Shown: positions 12,640 to 26,252, counted from the first letter of the stretch. The stretch: DNA of 64,000 bases from Sipunculus nudus (GCA_026874595.1 CM049319.1:18643101-18707100), one strand, 5' to 3'. Made by a program: numbers and translations. Notes: a model not told the origin generated them from the sequence alone.

Positions 12640-14075
12640 TTATAAAGGGAATTCGGTCCACCTTTGTTCGAAATTATCTCTAAAACCGCGTTGCGTACGA
12701 CACTGTGTGGCACCTCATTTTAAAGGTTATTGTTTCCGCAGTGCTCTCGCCAATATGAGAATAAATTATTTTTAATGTACGCATAATTTTGAGTGATTTT
12801 TTTTGCATTTTTTTATGATCTGTATGGAGGTTCCCACCAAAAAAAAGCGGAACTACTTTCGGCAAAGACCGGATTGCCTGTGCGGCCCATTGCAGACTTA
12901 TATTGTGCAAATGAATGACTAAGGGTTTCAGTGAGGGATTAAAGCATGTTTGGCCTGACATTTGACCCAGGATCTGTTGCACGTGCTTGGTCAGTAAATG
13001 TGAAAAAAAAATACTCTCGCTTTATGGAAAGGAGGGGTCCAGCCAAGGGGGTTAAATGACAGGACCTAATACAAGGTCCCATTTCTGGAAGAGGGGTGGG
13101 AGAGGGTTGGGGCGGGGTTCTAGGACTCAAAATTGGTCTGATACGATTAAAAATGGTTCCGAATTCACTTGGGTCCGCTTCTGCTACAAACGAGGTATGC
13201 ATAATTCCGTATCTTTCTTCAGGAATAATACCTTCCATAAAACGAACATAAATTCATCATTCATGTCTTCCTTACATCAGCCTATTTGTTATGCGTCAAA
13301 AAATCATCGAAAACCTGAATTAGCCCTGGTCCCATTCCGGTTCGCAAATGTTAACATCATCACTCACCAGGTCTTCAAGGTAAACATACCGGTATATGAA
13401 TTTCTTGCTATTACCGCAGCGCAAAAATATTAAATGCAAAAGAAATTATTGTATATATTTTATAATGACAGTATCCAACTGAAAATCTATATTTTCTTTA
13501 ACTTTTAGAATAAAAAAAACTCGGCCAACATTCCTCATATTAGTTAACTCATTTCCCCAACCCGGTAAAAAGTCCGGTTCACCGGGTTTATTAGCCAGTC
13601 ATATATAAATGTTTTTTAATTCATGTGGCAACTTTTTTGTGAGTGGGTTCAAAATGGTAGACGTTATGGATACGGTAATACCAGAAAAGAATACTCTGGG
13701 TCAGAATAACCCAGAATCAATGTATTGGTTGACTCTCTATGTAAAATGTTAAGGTAATTATGATATTTTTGTTATTTTGGCGGCCATTTTGGCAAAAATT
13801 GCCCAAGCGTGACAGGGGGCCAACTCCAATATTTTTCATCCCTGATATGTGAGCAAACAAAATCCACGAAGAAAAACACTTAAGACTCTAAAACAAGGTT
13901 AGAAGAGAAATTGAACTTTGGCGGCCAAACTATAGGCAGGATGCTCCCTAAATTCAATTTCGTTCAACAGAAAAATCTTATCACCCTCCCTGATGTACAT
14001 TTGTTTCAGTTGAACAAACTCTTTATAAAAAAATGATATAGCACCGTATAATTTATATGGTATAGTTGCGTCAAG

Positions 14076-14080
<5 letters not shown>
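12640..14080. other. Intergenic, no supported gene
   Basis: Only chance-length open frames (12680-12982 minus, 12939-13238 minus, 13056-13433 plus) are present, with no recognisable domain. The sequence is AT-rich and otherwise unique. Confidence 0.4.

Positions 14081-14141
<61 letters not shown>
14081..14141. repeat. (GA)n microsatellite
   Basis: About 30 uninterrupted GA dinucleotides. Confidence 0.95.
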
Positions 14142-14143
<2 letters not shown>

Positions 14144-15798
14144 TAGAAGTTCTAGAGACGTGAAATGGAAAAGAGGCCAGAGTGGTTTAGGTTTAATCGT
14201 GATAAAAGAACCTGACTCATGCTAATTATACAATAGCGAATCACCTTTAATTTAAAGTAAACGCAAGGTTACCTAAGACACTCAGATCAGTGATGTAACG
14301 GTCCATTTGTATCCTAAAAGCAATGAGAATGCCTAGACTTAGTGAAAGATGACGGTGGGGCAGATACGATTTCATTTTGTCCTCGACGGGCCCCCAAAAA
14401 TTGTGTTTCCAAAGGTTTTTCATCTCAGTGACAGAACATATGTAAAGTTTAAAATAAGTTTGAGCCAACGCAAGAGGAGAACAAGACTGAGGTATTTCTA
14501 GTTTAAAACAGGATAATAATTCATGTAAGTAAATCAATTTATAGCACTGAAGTAAACTGGTGAAGCCAACCATGTGGTGGGAATGATCCCTGAAACGGTT
14601 TCACAATAAGACTCATCCTCAAGAGAAAGAGTCATCCTCAAGCAGACGATTTCAATGTTTTTACAGCTAACTCATGAGACGTACAGTTTTTGACGTAATA
14701 CTAGGTAAACGGTGATCATATTTCATTTCGGTGAATAATCGTGTTATCCTGAAGTTAACTGAATAAGCCAACTTTGTGATGAGATAATTCGAAATAAGTG
14801 TTTCACTTACATGCAAAAGAATCATCCTCAAGCATGTGCTGTTTAGAAGATAATGAATTGTTCATGTAACAAGGTAGATCAAGTGCTATGGATTTAGAGC
14901 AAGTACATGATATGCATCTAAAATAGCGATCACCCTATTTAGGACTGAGGATATTAGCCTTTGTTAACACACAGCCAAGGACAACTTACACGTATGTCAA
15001 ACAGGTAGGGGAGACGTATTACTATTTCCTGCAAAAGAGAACATGGCCGTCGTAGTTAGTTTTCTTGGTGACTGGACACCGTGATTTGCTGTGCTCGGGT
15101 TTGTGACATTCAGCGTGTGTTCAGTTTCGCTTTTATGGACTATTTTTAGATGGCTGGGATTATTTGTTATTGTCCCATCAGGCAGACAGAATGCTTATCT
15201 GAAATCACTCGGTACATGGGCTGGTAAGTTGATTTATTCTCCCGTTGAACATTTTTTCCAGTGTTGCCTTATTGTAGATACTTTATAAGCTTAACATATC
15301 GCGGTCATTTTAACCCAGTGGTTGATACAGAGTGGGATTTAGGATGTCTTGACACATCCCTTTGCAGCTCCCTCAACCTTTAGCAAGGGTTCAAGCAAAT
15401 ATTTGCCGTATAGACCCCCACTTTCCCACCTGAGGACTTTTTTACGAGTTTCTCATTGGTCTTTAAATGTCCAATTTCATTTGTCATTAGTTCTTGTTAT
15501 AAGTTGTGGAGAAAAATATCATGAAGTTTCGTTTTAAGTCATTTTAAGAGTCTTGAAAAAGTAATGAAAACCAGTCTGAGAACCTGAAAAAAAGCATTTA
15601 ATTAAGAAAATGAAATTGTATGCATATGTTAATGTCTACATGCACGGACACACGCATATATTTATATATGTGTGTGTGTGTATACCAGACACATGTATGT
15701 GTATATATATATACTAAATATATATATAAATATATTATTTATATAAACACACACATATATATATAAGTTTTGTCACATGTCTCCATTCAAAACATTTA

Positions 15799-15801
<3 letters not shown>

Positions 15802-15855
<54 letters not shown>
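15802..15855. repeat. (TA)n microsatellite
   Basis: Pure TA run in intron 1 of the HSD17B12-like locus, ending about 30 bp before the exon 2 acceptor. A mixed TG/TA/CA tract precedes it at 15650-15780. Confidence 0.95.
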
Positions 15856-15858
<3 letters not shown>

Positions 15859-16929
15859 TGTCTTGTATCTTTCTGCTTTCCAGTCGTCACGGGCGCAACA
15901 GACGGCATTGGCAAGGGCTATGTGAAACAGGAATAGATGCTGTTTTAGTTCTGAATCATTTAACTCCTCCAGCAATGCTCACTCCTGTAAATCTGCCGTG
16001 TTTCCTCGTGAAACAATGCAAGAATTCCCCGAATTATAATATCTATACTGCATTAAAAAAATATGCAATTTCATCAAGCATTTTTAGTAACCTGTATAAG
16101 GATCATAAGTTAGAAGTAGTTCAGACAGCACAAAAAGGGGCTAACACTTTAAACATGATGATGATGAAGTAGCCGTAATATATACATGCATATATATTGT
16201 TAACACTAGTTTGCCAAAATTGGGATTGATGTAGTTCTGATCAGCCGGTCTCCATCGAAGCTGGACTCTGTGGCCGCAGAAATAGGTGAGTAACCGATGC
16301 CTCCTCTCAGTTTTTATTTCAGATGTCATCCTCGGTCAGTGAACCATGGTAAAATTACTGGTACATAAAACTCTACAGTCATGAAAAGTCAGCGTTTACA
16401 CATTAATTTAAAAGATATGAAAACCCTTGCCTGAGAAAGATAGATTGACATTTTTATCCTTCATGTTTAAATATGTCTTCTTTTACCCATTTCTTCGTAA
16501 TTCCAGAGAAAACATTCAACGTCAGAACAAAGACAGTGATTGCAGATTTTTCTCATGGACATGAGATAAACGACCATATACGGGATCAGCTAAAGGGCAT
16601 GGACATCGGTATTCTAGGTAAGTTTTCCATCTTTGCACTCAGCCTTGCCTTTCCCAGTCATATTGATTTCAATGATTTAGACTGCGCAACATGCAGGGTA
16701 TCAGAATAACTAGAAACCACTAACAAGCTTAACATTTCAACCGAAGGGGGATGCACCGTCTCACTGGTATCAGTGTGCATCGTCTCACAGTGTCTTAACA
16801 TTTAACAAGTGACCCATGGGTCATGACGCTTGGCTGACTGAGACGACGCTCAGAAAACGAATTTTATCATCTGAATGTCAAATTTCTAGCTGGTATCCCA
16901 TTTCAAATGAAGCTTAGCTTGGAGGATAT

Positions 16930-17150
16930 GGGTACCAGAGACCTAATTTAAGGTTTCCTAGGAGATTTTACATGGACCTCCCTGGATGTCCAGTAAGAAG
17001 ATTCTAGGTGCAACGGTTACGATGTGTGCCCTGTTAACAGATAACCCCATCTTTAATGGTCTCAAAAATAGAGACAAAAATGTGTAAAATATGAAACAAA
17101 TCAAAGTGGCGCCACCATCAGAGGAACTGGTTAAACACTCCATGATGAAT
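16930..17150 (-). repeat. Dispersed intronic repeat, copy 1
   Basis: It contains TTTTACATGGACCTCCCTGG, then ATGTCC, and a GTGCCCTGTTAACAG block. These match, in inverse orientation, the CATCAAGGGAGGTCCATG / GGCACAAATCATAACCG pattern at 17890-18075. Confidence 0.55.
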
Positions 17151-17519
17151 ATGCATGCAAAAAGTCTTGGTGATCAATGCATTAGTTGTTTAGATACTGC
17201 AGCTTTTGTAACAATGTTTTAATTATTCTAGGTCCATTGTTGTGGTTTGTGCCTGGTTAACGGATAACTGCTGCTTTCAGGGTCTAAAAAATTAAGAAAT
17301 AAATTCGTAAAATAATAAAAAAAAAATAAACGCGCCCCCAGTCTTCAGAAAATGATTAAACACACCGTGGGCATTATGCATGAACAGAATCATTGTGATT
17401 AAGTTGGAGCTTTTGTATCAAATTTTTAATTATTCTAGAGGGTAATTTAGAGTCCGAAATCTGTGATGATATCTTGTTTCCAAGTAGATATTTTATTGAT
17501 TTAGAAGATTTTAGTCCAG

Positions 17520-18080
17520 TGGTTGCGATAAGTGCCCTGTTAACTGACATACAGACAGACAGACAGACGGACGACGGACAGAGAGTGATCTCTATAGCTC
17601 AGATGACTTTCAGTTAGCTGAGCTAAAAATGGTAATTTCTATATAAAGACATTTTTGGGACCCACGCCACTCAGAACACGTCCACTACCTCTCCGGTGCA
17701 TCCCAATTGCTGCATCACTGGACTACCACTGGCTTACATAAGATTTTACTTTGGAAAAGATTTGTGCTCCACCCCAATTTAGAACACCTTTATGACCATA
17801 TTTTGAGTGGACCGTGGATCAGTTTAAATATTTAAAACATCACAAAGAAGTCATGAACATTAAACCAAATGAAAGTGGAATAATGTTTGTTAAGCTCGGC
17901 TAACTGTAAGTCATCTGAGCTACAGCGATCACGCTTTGTCCGTCATCCATCCGGCTGTCCAGACGTCCGTCCGTTAACAAGGCACAAATCATAACCGTTT
18001 AACCTAGGAACTTTATACTTTACATCAAGGGAGGTCCATGAAAATTCTCCTTGAAAGCTGGAGTAAGGTCTCTATTATCC
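17520..18080. repeat. Head-to-head pair of a bivalve-type dispersed repeat terminus
   Basis: 17527-17632 (minus) and 17888-18075 (plus) are inverted copies. Read outward-in, each has AGCTxxGCTAACTG, AGTCATCTGAGCTA, GATCAC, a TTTGTCCGTC-type tract rich in GTCCGTC, and GTTAACAxGGCAC. The arms are separated by about 250 bp. Further copies of the distal part lie at 18290-18420 and 56215-56300. This may be a MITE-like element whose internal part differs among copies. Confidence 0.6.
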
Positions 18081-18289
18081 ATTTTCTCTGAGCTATGGGG
18101 CTCGTTAGTATCTCCAGAATAAATAAAAATCTGATAGAAAAAAATTCCAGTATCTGAATTACTATTTCATTGATCGAAGATTCTTTGCATGCACATTGAT
18201 CATTGAGCGTTTCTTCAGTTCCTGCAGACTGTTGGTGCAATCTATACTTTTCATTTCAAAGTTTTACGCATTTTTGTCTATTTTTGAAA

Positions 18290-18420
18290 CTTTCCAATTA
18301 TTTGGTCTGGCTGTTAATAGGGCCAAAACCGTAACCATTAGACCTAGAAATTTCAAACTTTACATCCAGGGAGGTCCTAGGCAAATCTCTCTTGAAACCA
18401 GAAATTAGGCATGATGACCC
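18290..18420 (+). repeat. Dispersed intronic repeat, further copy
   Basis: TGGCTGTTAATAGGGCC, then CCGTAACCATTAGACCTAG and TACATCCAGGGAGGTCC, correspond to the distal half of the repeat at 17960-18050. Confidence 0.5.
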
Positions 18421-19071
18421 TTATTTCGCGAATAAGGGAAGAAAACATGATTTTCTAAGCACTCAGTGAGTCAGATGGGGCAAAAATTGTATCAATTTGG
18501 CCTAGATAAACAAATATCCTTTAAAACCTGAAATAACGTCATTGTGACCAATTTTCTGAAAGCTGTGTGAAAGAAAATGATTTCACCACACTATTAGTTA
18601 GACGGGCAGACATGGGAGTTGCTGGATTTAGAATAAAGTCACTGTAACCTATATGTTAGGTGTATTAAATAAATGCATGATTAAAAGCAATTCAGGAGTC
18701 ATTTTTCCCCCATTGTTTAAGGCTCTTTGAATTCAGCTGAGCGTCATGGCCAATGGTCCTCTTGTTAAAATTTCAGATGACTCATCTGGTGTTGCCGTCT
18801 ATGGTAGAAAAGAAGAAGGGCGCCGTTATAAATATATCCTCTGGGACCGCTATCGTTCCACTCCCACTGTCTGGTGTGTACTCACCTGGCAAGGTTAGTC
18901 CTTATAATCATATAAGTTACAGTTTTCTCCGAGAGAATAGTGAAAAGTAAATCATCCGTGAACCATTATTATTCAGTTTCTTGTCGTGTATATTTTTTAC
19001 AATTCTACCTTTCATAAAAACATTGTATATTACACATTTTGAGAATGTTGAAGTCTTTTGGTTATTTTATT

Positions 19072-19075
19072 ATTA

Positions 19076-19108
<33 letters not shown>
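19072..19108. repeat. (ATT)n microsatellite
   Basis: Trinucleotide TTA run in an intron of the HSD17B12-like locus. Confidence 0.9.
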
Positions 19109-20079
19109 TAAATGCAGTGTATAAAAGAAACACACGGTAGAGTGACATTAACTATGAAGTTAAACATAAGGATTTACTGGAGTTCAAAAGCCCTTTGTTC
19201 CAAACATATTTCAGGCATTCATGGATTCGTTCACCAAATCTCTTCGAGCAGAATATGAGTCAAGTGGCGTTACCTTTCAGTTAAGTTAATCTCTGGATTT
19301 CAAATCAAATATACCCCCATTAGTAACACGAAAAGAAATCGCTTTTCATATACAATCATTTCGGATACAGCAACTTATGATATTATCATTAGTCTATTGT
19401 AATCATGCAAGATAAACAAACACTAATGCAATACAATTGTATATATTGCCTTGCAATATCAGGGGTTCTATAACGTTCCACAGTTTGGTCGAAAATGTAT
19501 AACTCTGAAAAAAATATTAACGTGTTCACATTTTTAAAAATCTCATTGCTTGTAATCCATAAAATGTGATAAAATATTTTAGCCAGCCCTGTCGCTGAGG
19601 GCGAGAGTATTGAAACTAGATCTGTATTTGTATGTACATGCATACATATCGACAGTATCTCAGTCCTTAAGATACCCATAACAAGAATCTATGGGGATAA
19701 AATTGCAGTTCACTCTTCATTCCCTAGATGGCAGCAATTCGAGGCTCTTTGTACTCTCTTTGTCCTGTCTTATGAATATAGATATGATGTTCATCCAATG
19801 ATATGCTATAACATTCTCATTATTTGCATGCATAATATACCATCATCTGCTGCTTTATTTTAAATTTGTACAGTGTGTTCTACCGTTCTTTGTTACTACC
19901 AACATGATTCCGGGCTTGAAAGAAAATTAACTGGTACATAATGCGGATTCTTACACGGAACAGGCGGTACAGACAATAGGACGTGAGGAGAGAACATTTG
20001 GCGCGCTGTCCCATGCCAGTCTAACATACATCAACTCGGCCTTTTTGCCGAAATCTCCCGGATTCATAAAAGGTTCTAC

Positions 20080-22300
20080 ATACTTATTTACGAATTCTCT
20101 CCTTATTTCTCAGCTTCTCTATCTCTCTCGCTCTCATTCTTTTAAACAGATGCTCTTGGTGTATACCTATTTAAACAGAATATAAATATCCACATATGTA
20201 TCGGCTATAGTCAGCTATAATTACATACATAAAATTAGCATATATATAAAATCAGAGTAAGAATTTTAGCCAATAATATCTTATCGGATACAGATTTGTT
20301 AGTTCTTATGCAAATACAATTGGTTATTAACGGACTTTCATTTTCCATCGAAATTGCAGAATTTATATAGGCAAATTTCTCCTTGATATATAAAGCAACA
20401 GAATAAAATTAATGTTCCGTTCGTGCTTATAGGGATATCTTATGGAGAGGGCGCCGCATTACCCGATTTTAAAGTTATTTAAATCCCTGATGTTGGAGGA
20501 AATGAATGAGACCATGTCACAGAGATAGGAACAGTAGAAGAAGAAGAAATGACGTGGCTCGGCCGCTAGAATACTGTTATTCGTTTTCTATGATTTTCTT
20601 ATAAATGTTGGGACTATATTATTAACAAAGAGTGAGGCATTGTGTGTGGAATCTAAGGGAAGTTGAACTGTAGAGTATTTTGTAAAAAAAACCCAGAAAA
20701 GATATTTGATCGCTTAACACAAAACATGTTAAAGCTAAGGACTTTTTTCCAGTAATATAACTTTAATTAATCAAAATTAAATTGTATACCAAAAATTAGA
20801 TCAAAATCTTTTAAATTTTTTAAAATATTAGCAAAAATAAAAATTGGTACTTTAAATTTTGCCCAGCTTTGGCCACAGCACGTTTTTTTTTCCTGTAAAT
20901 ACTGTGGATTTAATTTTCACAGCATGTACACATAAGGATTTAATCTAATTTAGGCTAGTAATTGAATTTATTTTTGAGGCTCTTGTTGTATTTCCTTACA
21001 TTGTCAAGCAGTCCACTTTGGTGACTGTAGGTCATTCAGTGCAGCTCTCTCCACTGAGCTGAGCTTGATTAGGCTGTCTGCAGTTAAGGTTCCAGGACTG
21101 GTCCCCCCACTTGACCTGACTTTGTTTCAGTTTTACCTTTGCATTGAACAATCTAATGCTTTAATACCCCCTAAAGTATACATTTTCTGAAAGCTAAGAA
21201 AATTCTCTATTGTTTGGTGATAATAAACTTTACTTCTGTGGAACAGGTTTGAATTTGTAAGAATTTTAATTTAATTTTAATATTTAACAAAAAACCGTTT
21301 ATTCCAGCATAACTAAATCAGATACAGAAAATCTTCTTAAATAAATCAAGAATTTAGATAATAATCCCCAGGCTTTTTTTTGTATAGTGATTTAAGTTTA
21401 AAAATAACGATTTTACAGAGTATTTAATTTTGAAATCTTCACAAATCATTTAATTGTTTACTTTTACCTTAATAAAATCCTTCAAATTTAGTATAGGCGT
21501 AAAATAAAAAAAACGCTTTTTGGAAGACATATTAACAATTAAATATATCAAAGATGGTATGTTTCGGACAAATACTTACTGAGAAATAACGCTCTAAAGA
21601 TAAGGTGTTTAGGTGAAATGATGCTTCGAGAAAATGGCCAAAAACTATATTCGTAGAGATCATTCATCCTACACACGTAACTAACCACAACTATACATGT
21701 TGACAGTCACATGAATTGGTCAAGACGGTGATTCTTATCAAACCATGCTATAATAACATGGAATAATTGATTATTTTGCTTTAAAAACATATTAAAACGA
21801 TAAACGTTTGACCTGTCACACCACCAACTTGTCAAACACCACGTGCATGGACTTCAGTAGGCGGAGCTTACAGTTTTGACCGAGTGCCAAGGTGCGCTGA
21901 GCACCCGACAACCGGGACCTGCGGCTAAACAGGTGCATAGCCGGGCCTAATAGGTAACCGCGTGTTTACAAAGGAACAAGGGGAGCGGGATATATGGTTA
22001 TTCAAGGAGAACGAAGATTGATTTACTTTTTACGGTTTACATACATTATAGGTATTTGGGAGTTGACAAAAGAGACGAGTTTATAACGATCATACAAATC
22101 TCGCATACACATACAAGTCATATGTGAAATCTGGACTTAATTTTTATTGGAGGGTTGAATAGGAAGATGATGGTTTGTAACATTTATACACCATGCACAC
22201 ACATTCAAGTGATAACTGACCCTGTGATAACCGTTTGTATAGTAATTAGTGTCCATTAGTAATTAGTTACTAGATCTTTCTGGTTGAATGCACATATCCG
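20080..22300. other. Downstream of the HSD17B12-like locus, no clear gene
   Basis: An open segment after an AG at about 20431 (GGATATCTTATGG onward) could be a last exon of the reductase, but the phase does not settle which frame would be used. The rest is AT-rich with no domain. I see nothing else. Confidence 0.35.
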
Positions 22301-22309
22301 AAGGTGCAT

Positions 22310-22561
22310 CTAAATGAAATAGTATGTTGTTACAACAGCGGCTGACAATAGCGCCTTAAGTTGATAACACTGCCAAAGTCGATAGGTGTCGGCATCCGGT
22401 TTTCCTTCATGCGTAAACATAGAGATGCTGTCATCTGACGATTCAGCGTCGCTGGCCATCAGTTTGATCACGGAAGTAGGTTTGGCCCGCTGAGACTTCT
22501 TAATATCATTCAACTGTTGCAGTTTTTCAAGTGGCATTCGGGATTTGCGTCGTTGGCCCAT
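22310..22561 (-). CDS. Possible first exon of an unrecognised gene
   Basis: An 83-codon open frame opens with MGQRRKSRMPLEKLQQLND and continues with a basic then Ser/Asp-rich segment containing SDAESSDDSISMF. The charged, low-bias composition at the start looks more protein-like than most open frames here. No downstream exon, donor or promoter element is convincing on the minus strand below 22310, and I recognise no family. The last part is hydrophobic and probably reads into intron. Confidence 0.25.
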   Translation of the reverse strand: MGQRRKSRMPLEKLQQLNDIKKSQRAKPTSVIKLMASDAESSDDSISMFTHEGKPDADTYRLWQCYQLKALLSAAVVTTYYFI

Positions 22562-22799
22562 CGTAGTTTCGTCTGGTATTGGCGTAATATGTATTTGTTG
22601 CGGTTATGACAGTATGAACATCATAGGGCCTGTTCCAAAAAAAATGGCTCCCCCTTGTTTTCTAAAAATAACTTTGTGTGTAGTTTATTTGGCAGATTGA
22701 CTGGATGGTCTATGCATGTGCTAGATAGGTGCCTATCCTCACAAGAGAAATTAGAGCTATATCTTTTATCTTTAACAAGTTATAAACTGAAAAGTGTCC

Positions 22800-25700
22800 A
22801 AAATGTCACAAGTGTAACACCAAAAAGCGTGACATTTCAAAATTTGCAAATTTTAAACATGCAGAATTCAATATTTGTTGAAATCTAGTGAATAAATCTG
22901 TCAGATTCAGCTAATAGGCATAGCAGGCTATCATAATAAGTAACTAACAAAGTGCAAACTCATTTTTCCTTTGTGGCAGCTTATTTTAAAGAAAACATGT
23001 TTAAATGTCTTAATTATGATGAAAAATGAAATATGTTATTTGAAGGCTTAACAAAAATTTATTGTCAGAAGTAATCAAATGTAATTGCGTGCTGTTTACA
23101 TTGTTTAGTTTCATTTTCAGTATAGTTTAGCAGAGTATTGATCAGTATCACAAAGTATCTAATTTCATAATATGAGGAAGTCAGCTGTCACAAGTGTAAC
23201 GCAATTTAATATTTTTGTATTGAAAATTTCTTTACTACTAGCCAGGTGTGTAATTTATGTTTCATGAATTGTGGCATAAAGAGTACTTTCTGGAAGAATA
23301 CAGATCATTATACCATTAAGTTTTCTTACAGCTATTTTAAGCCATTTCACTATATGTCACAAGTGACAAATATTTGGGATACGTTTTCAGGCACACAGCC
23401 TCAATTTAATTTAAAATAATGAGAGTGAAACTAACATTGACATTTAAATTTCACATTTAACTACTAAAATACTTAAATGGTTCTATGTAGTTGTGGTTAT
23501 TGTTCTATAAGGCTTACATATCATGTTATTTAAGTTAAAAATTGATATCTCTGCTTTGTCAGTAAAGACATACTTACAAGGAATAAACTTTTTTTAAATT
23601 CTTCATGATTTCTGAGGAATTACTAAATATATGTATATATAAATATATGTAAATACTAAAGGTTGTTATAAGGGAAAAAAAGTTTGATGAACAGTTTTAA
23701 GATATTGGTTCCATATACTGGAAGTGTTACACTTGTGACAAGTTTTTGGCAACTGTATGCAAATTGTAACAAGAAAGTTTTTACAGGTTGGTTTTGAATA
23801 AGTGATAAAAATGAAGGTTAAATTCCAGTTTGGTAGACTCCAAAAACAGTGTTAAGTAGATGAAGCATCTGAAAGACCAAACAGACGGTGTACAATAGAT
23901 GCAGCATCCAAAAAACAAACTCTAGGTGAAAAAAAGGGACCCATGGTTCATGACACTCAGCTGAACTTTTTAAAAAAATTTAGCAAATGCAGCATGTACA
24001 TATTTCTATTTTTATACATATTAGCAATTGAACAGCTAAGAGGAAATGGCCTTGCTATTTGGTGATAATCAAATACTAAATATATGCATGCAAGACAAAT
24101 AATCTAATAAGTATATATTGTAATCAGCTGTGATATATACCTGAAACCATTTAATCATGCAGTAAGGGAAAAAAGGGTTATGGGCCTAAGTGTTATACCA
24201 AAGGATATATTTGTTGAAGAATAAACAATGTGTAAATTAAATTAATAATTTTAAACATAGTTTAAAGAAATGGCCAAAGGAGCTAAAGATTAAATTCCAG
24301 TAAAATTAGCCGAATGTTTTGACTGAGTGTACCAGTGGTATGAATGGCAAAAGATTTTAACAAAATGCTCCACACTTTTATAGCAATACATCTCTTTGTA
24401 AACACAATTAAATGTGTACCTTAATCATTATGGCCCCTTGTGATACATTACAAAACCATAATGTAGCAAAAGCAAAGAATTGTAATGAATTAAATAGGGA
24501 AAATTATAACATTCATGTAGTTTATGCTTCCTGTTTGTGTATGTGTGTGTGTAGGGGGAGGGGCAGGGGAGGATGAAGCCAAGCTTAACTGGACCAAGTT
24601 GAAGCCTAGTTATGCAAAGCTGCTGGGAGTGTAGAGTGATAACATAACATAAACCATTAAATGTACCACTGTTAAATTGGGCTGACCTGATGTTTAAATA
24701 CTTGACATGGTGTCTAAAGAGTTGAATAAAAGCCACTATTTATAAACAATTCCTTTTAAAATTTCAGATTTTGATGAAAGGTTTAATTATATTTTAATTT
24801 GTTAATTTTTTTAAAAAAGGAAATTAATTCCTAAAGAAAATGTAACATTACCACAACATGGCATTATGGATTTCTCCTTAAAAAAGAGCAGTTTTGTACA
24901 ATGAAGTGGATACATCTTTACAGTCAAGGAAATACTTTTCAAATAATAACAAATATTGCATTACACTTGGTGGTGGGGGGGGGGGGGAGTGATATGAGAA
25001 TAACTGTACATCTGTTACCCCTGCACCCCTAGTGACCCATAGCAGATCAGGTAAGCAGATAGAACTGTACTGAATGAACTCCAGAGACCAATGTGGGCTG
25101 CTAGACAATGCAAACAAATACAATAAGAGCCTAAAAAATCAATAACTAGCCTAATTTTAGAGATTTTATTTTCAAATTTCATTTACTGAAACCTGAGGTT
25201 GATGATCCTCACTACATCTTCAGCGGACCTCTTAAGCTTAATTGTGCAGGACTTTTTTTTAGATCTGTGAATTTGATGATATCCGAAAATTGTTTCTAAT
25301 GCTCAAAAAACATGTGCAATGATACGAAAGGTACACTCAGTACTTCTGTAAGAAATGGAACAAGCAGTGATGGAAAGCCTTAGCAAGATTTATCAAAGTT
25401 GTTTATATCTGGTAAGTTCTAGTGTCACAAGTGTAACAATGTGCAACTTGTAAACTTCAGCTTTTTATGAATCATGTTCATAACACATCTCTTTAGCTTA
25501 AATATCCAATTCAGCAAGCCATTAATATTATAAATTATATTTTTAATATTAATATTCTTAAGTAGAAAGAGTTATTTCCATATGCTGCAAGTTACGGCTT
25601 TGAACTTTTGTTCCTCTAGGAGTAAAGATACATTTCAAAACCAGTTTCAGTCAACTCATGGTAGATTTCTGAAAAGCATGTAACAGAATATGCATAAACT

Positions 25701-26150
25701 ATTTTAAGTAAGTTTAAGCAAAATGAGTAACTAACATTAAAACATGAGTTTGTTGCACATCCATTTTTTTTTGTCACGAGTGTAACATTTTGATGAAGAT
25801 CTCTCCAAGAGTCTGATTTTCAGGAACTACAAAGACAGTTCTAAAAACACTTTGCTTTTAGGTTCGGAAACAAGACATTCTCCTCATACAAATCAGTGCT
25901 AATTTCCTAATAGTTAAGTAATATGAGAAGAAATCCAGATATATTGGTACACTCTTTTATCATGAGTATTACTCAACAATCAAAATGTTTGTATCACAGC
26001 CATAAGATGTTTACAAGATATCATTGCACATTATTTAATTTCTTGCAAATTATTTACAAGTTTTAGCTGCCTTTCAGCTGATGTAAGGACACAAAATACT
26101 TCAGCAGGGGATAATGACCAGTTATTAGTGTCATGTCACAAGTGTAACAT
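22800..26150. repeat. Dispersed 15-bp motif TGTCACAAGTGTAAC, seven copies
   Basis: Exact or near-exact copies lie at 22804-22818, 23186-23200, 23355-23367 (end altered), 23726-23740 (inverse), 25423-25437, 25772-25786 (one change, CACGAG) and 26134-26148. Surrounding sequence is not obviously repeated. I see no copy elsewhere in the window. No gene is supported in the interval. Confidence 0.75.
24975..24987. repeat. Poly-G tract
   Basis: Run of 13 G. Confidence 0.9.
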
Positions 26151-26217
26151 ATTTGGCTGAAACAGACCTAAAATCTATTATGAAGCAACTAATGATCCCT
26201 GTGGTATTTGGTTTTCA

Positions 26218-26252
<35 letters not shown>

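Larger units (their letters stand above)
15091..20072 (+). pseudogene. hsd17b12: HSD17B12-like very-long-chain 3-oxoacyl-CoA reductase locus, probably broken
   Basis: Exons recognised: 15091-15223 (hydrophobic N-terminal segment, donor GTAAGT); 15884-15933 (VVTGATDGIGK, the SDR nucleotide-binding motif); 16210-16285 (FAKIGIDVVLISRS, donor GTGAGT); 16507-16617 (VIADFSHG to GMDIGIL, donor GTAAGT); 18777-18893 (VLPSMVEKKKGAVINISSG with YSPGK, so catalytic Ser, Tyr and Lys are kept); 19215-19280 (SLRAEYESSGV); 19874-20072 (VLPFFVTTN onward). In the family this ER-membrane enzyme reduces 3-ketoacyl-CoA in fatty-acid elongation. Damage: the exon with the NNxG catalytic Asn is not found between 16618 and 18776; exon 2 lacks a GT donor; the 19280 donor is TT; TAA lies in frame at 19928-19930; and no ATG is in frame upstream of exon 1. 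A diverged functional gene with assembly errors is the alternative. Confidence 0.75.

Noticed and set aside
21000-21125. tRNA-like words (GCTCAGTGG, GGTTCCAGG) suggesting a SINE head
   Set aside because: A-box-like and B-box-like words are on opposite strands or badly spaced; no cloverleaf can be drawn.
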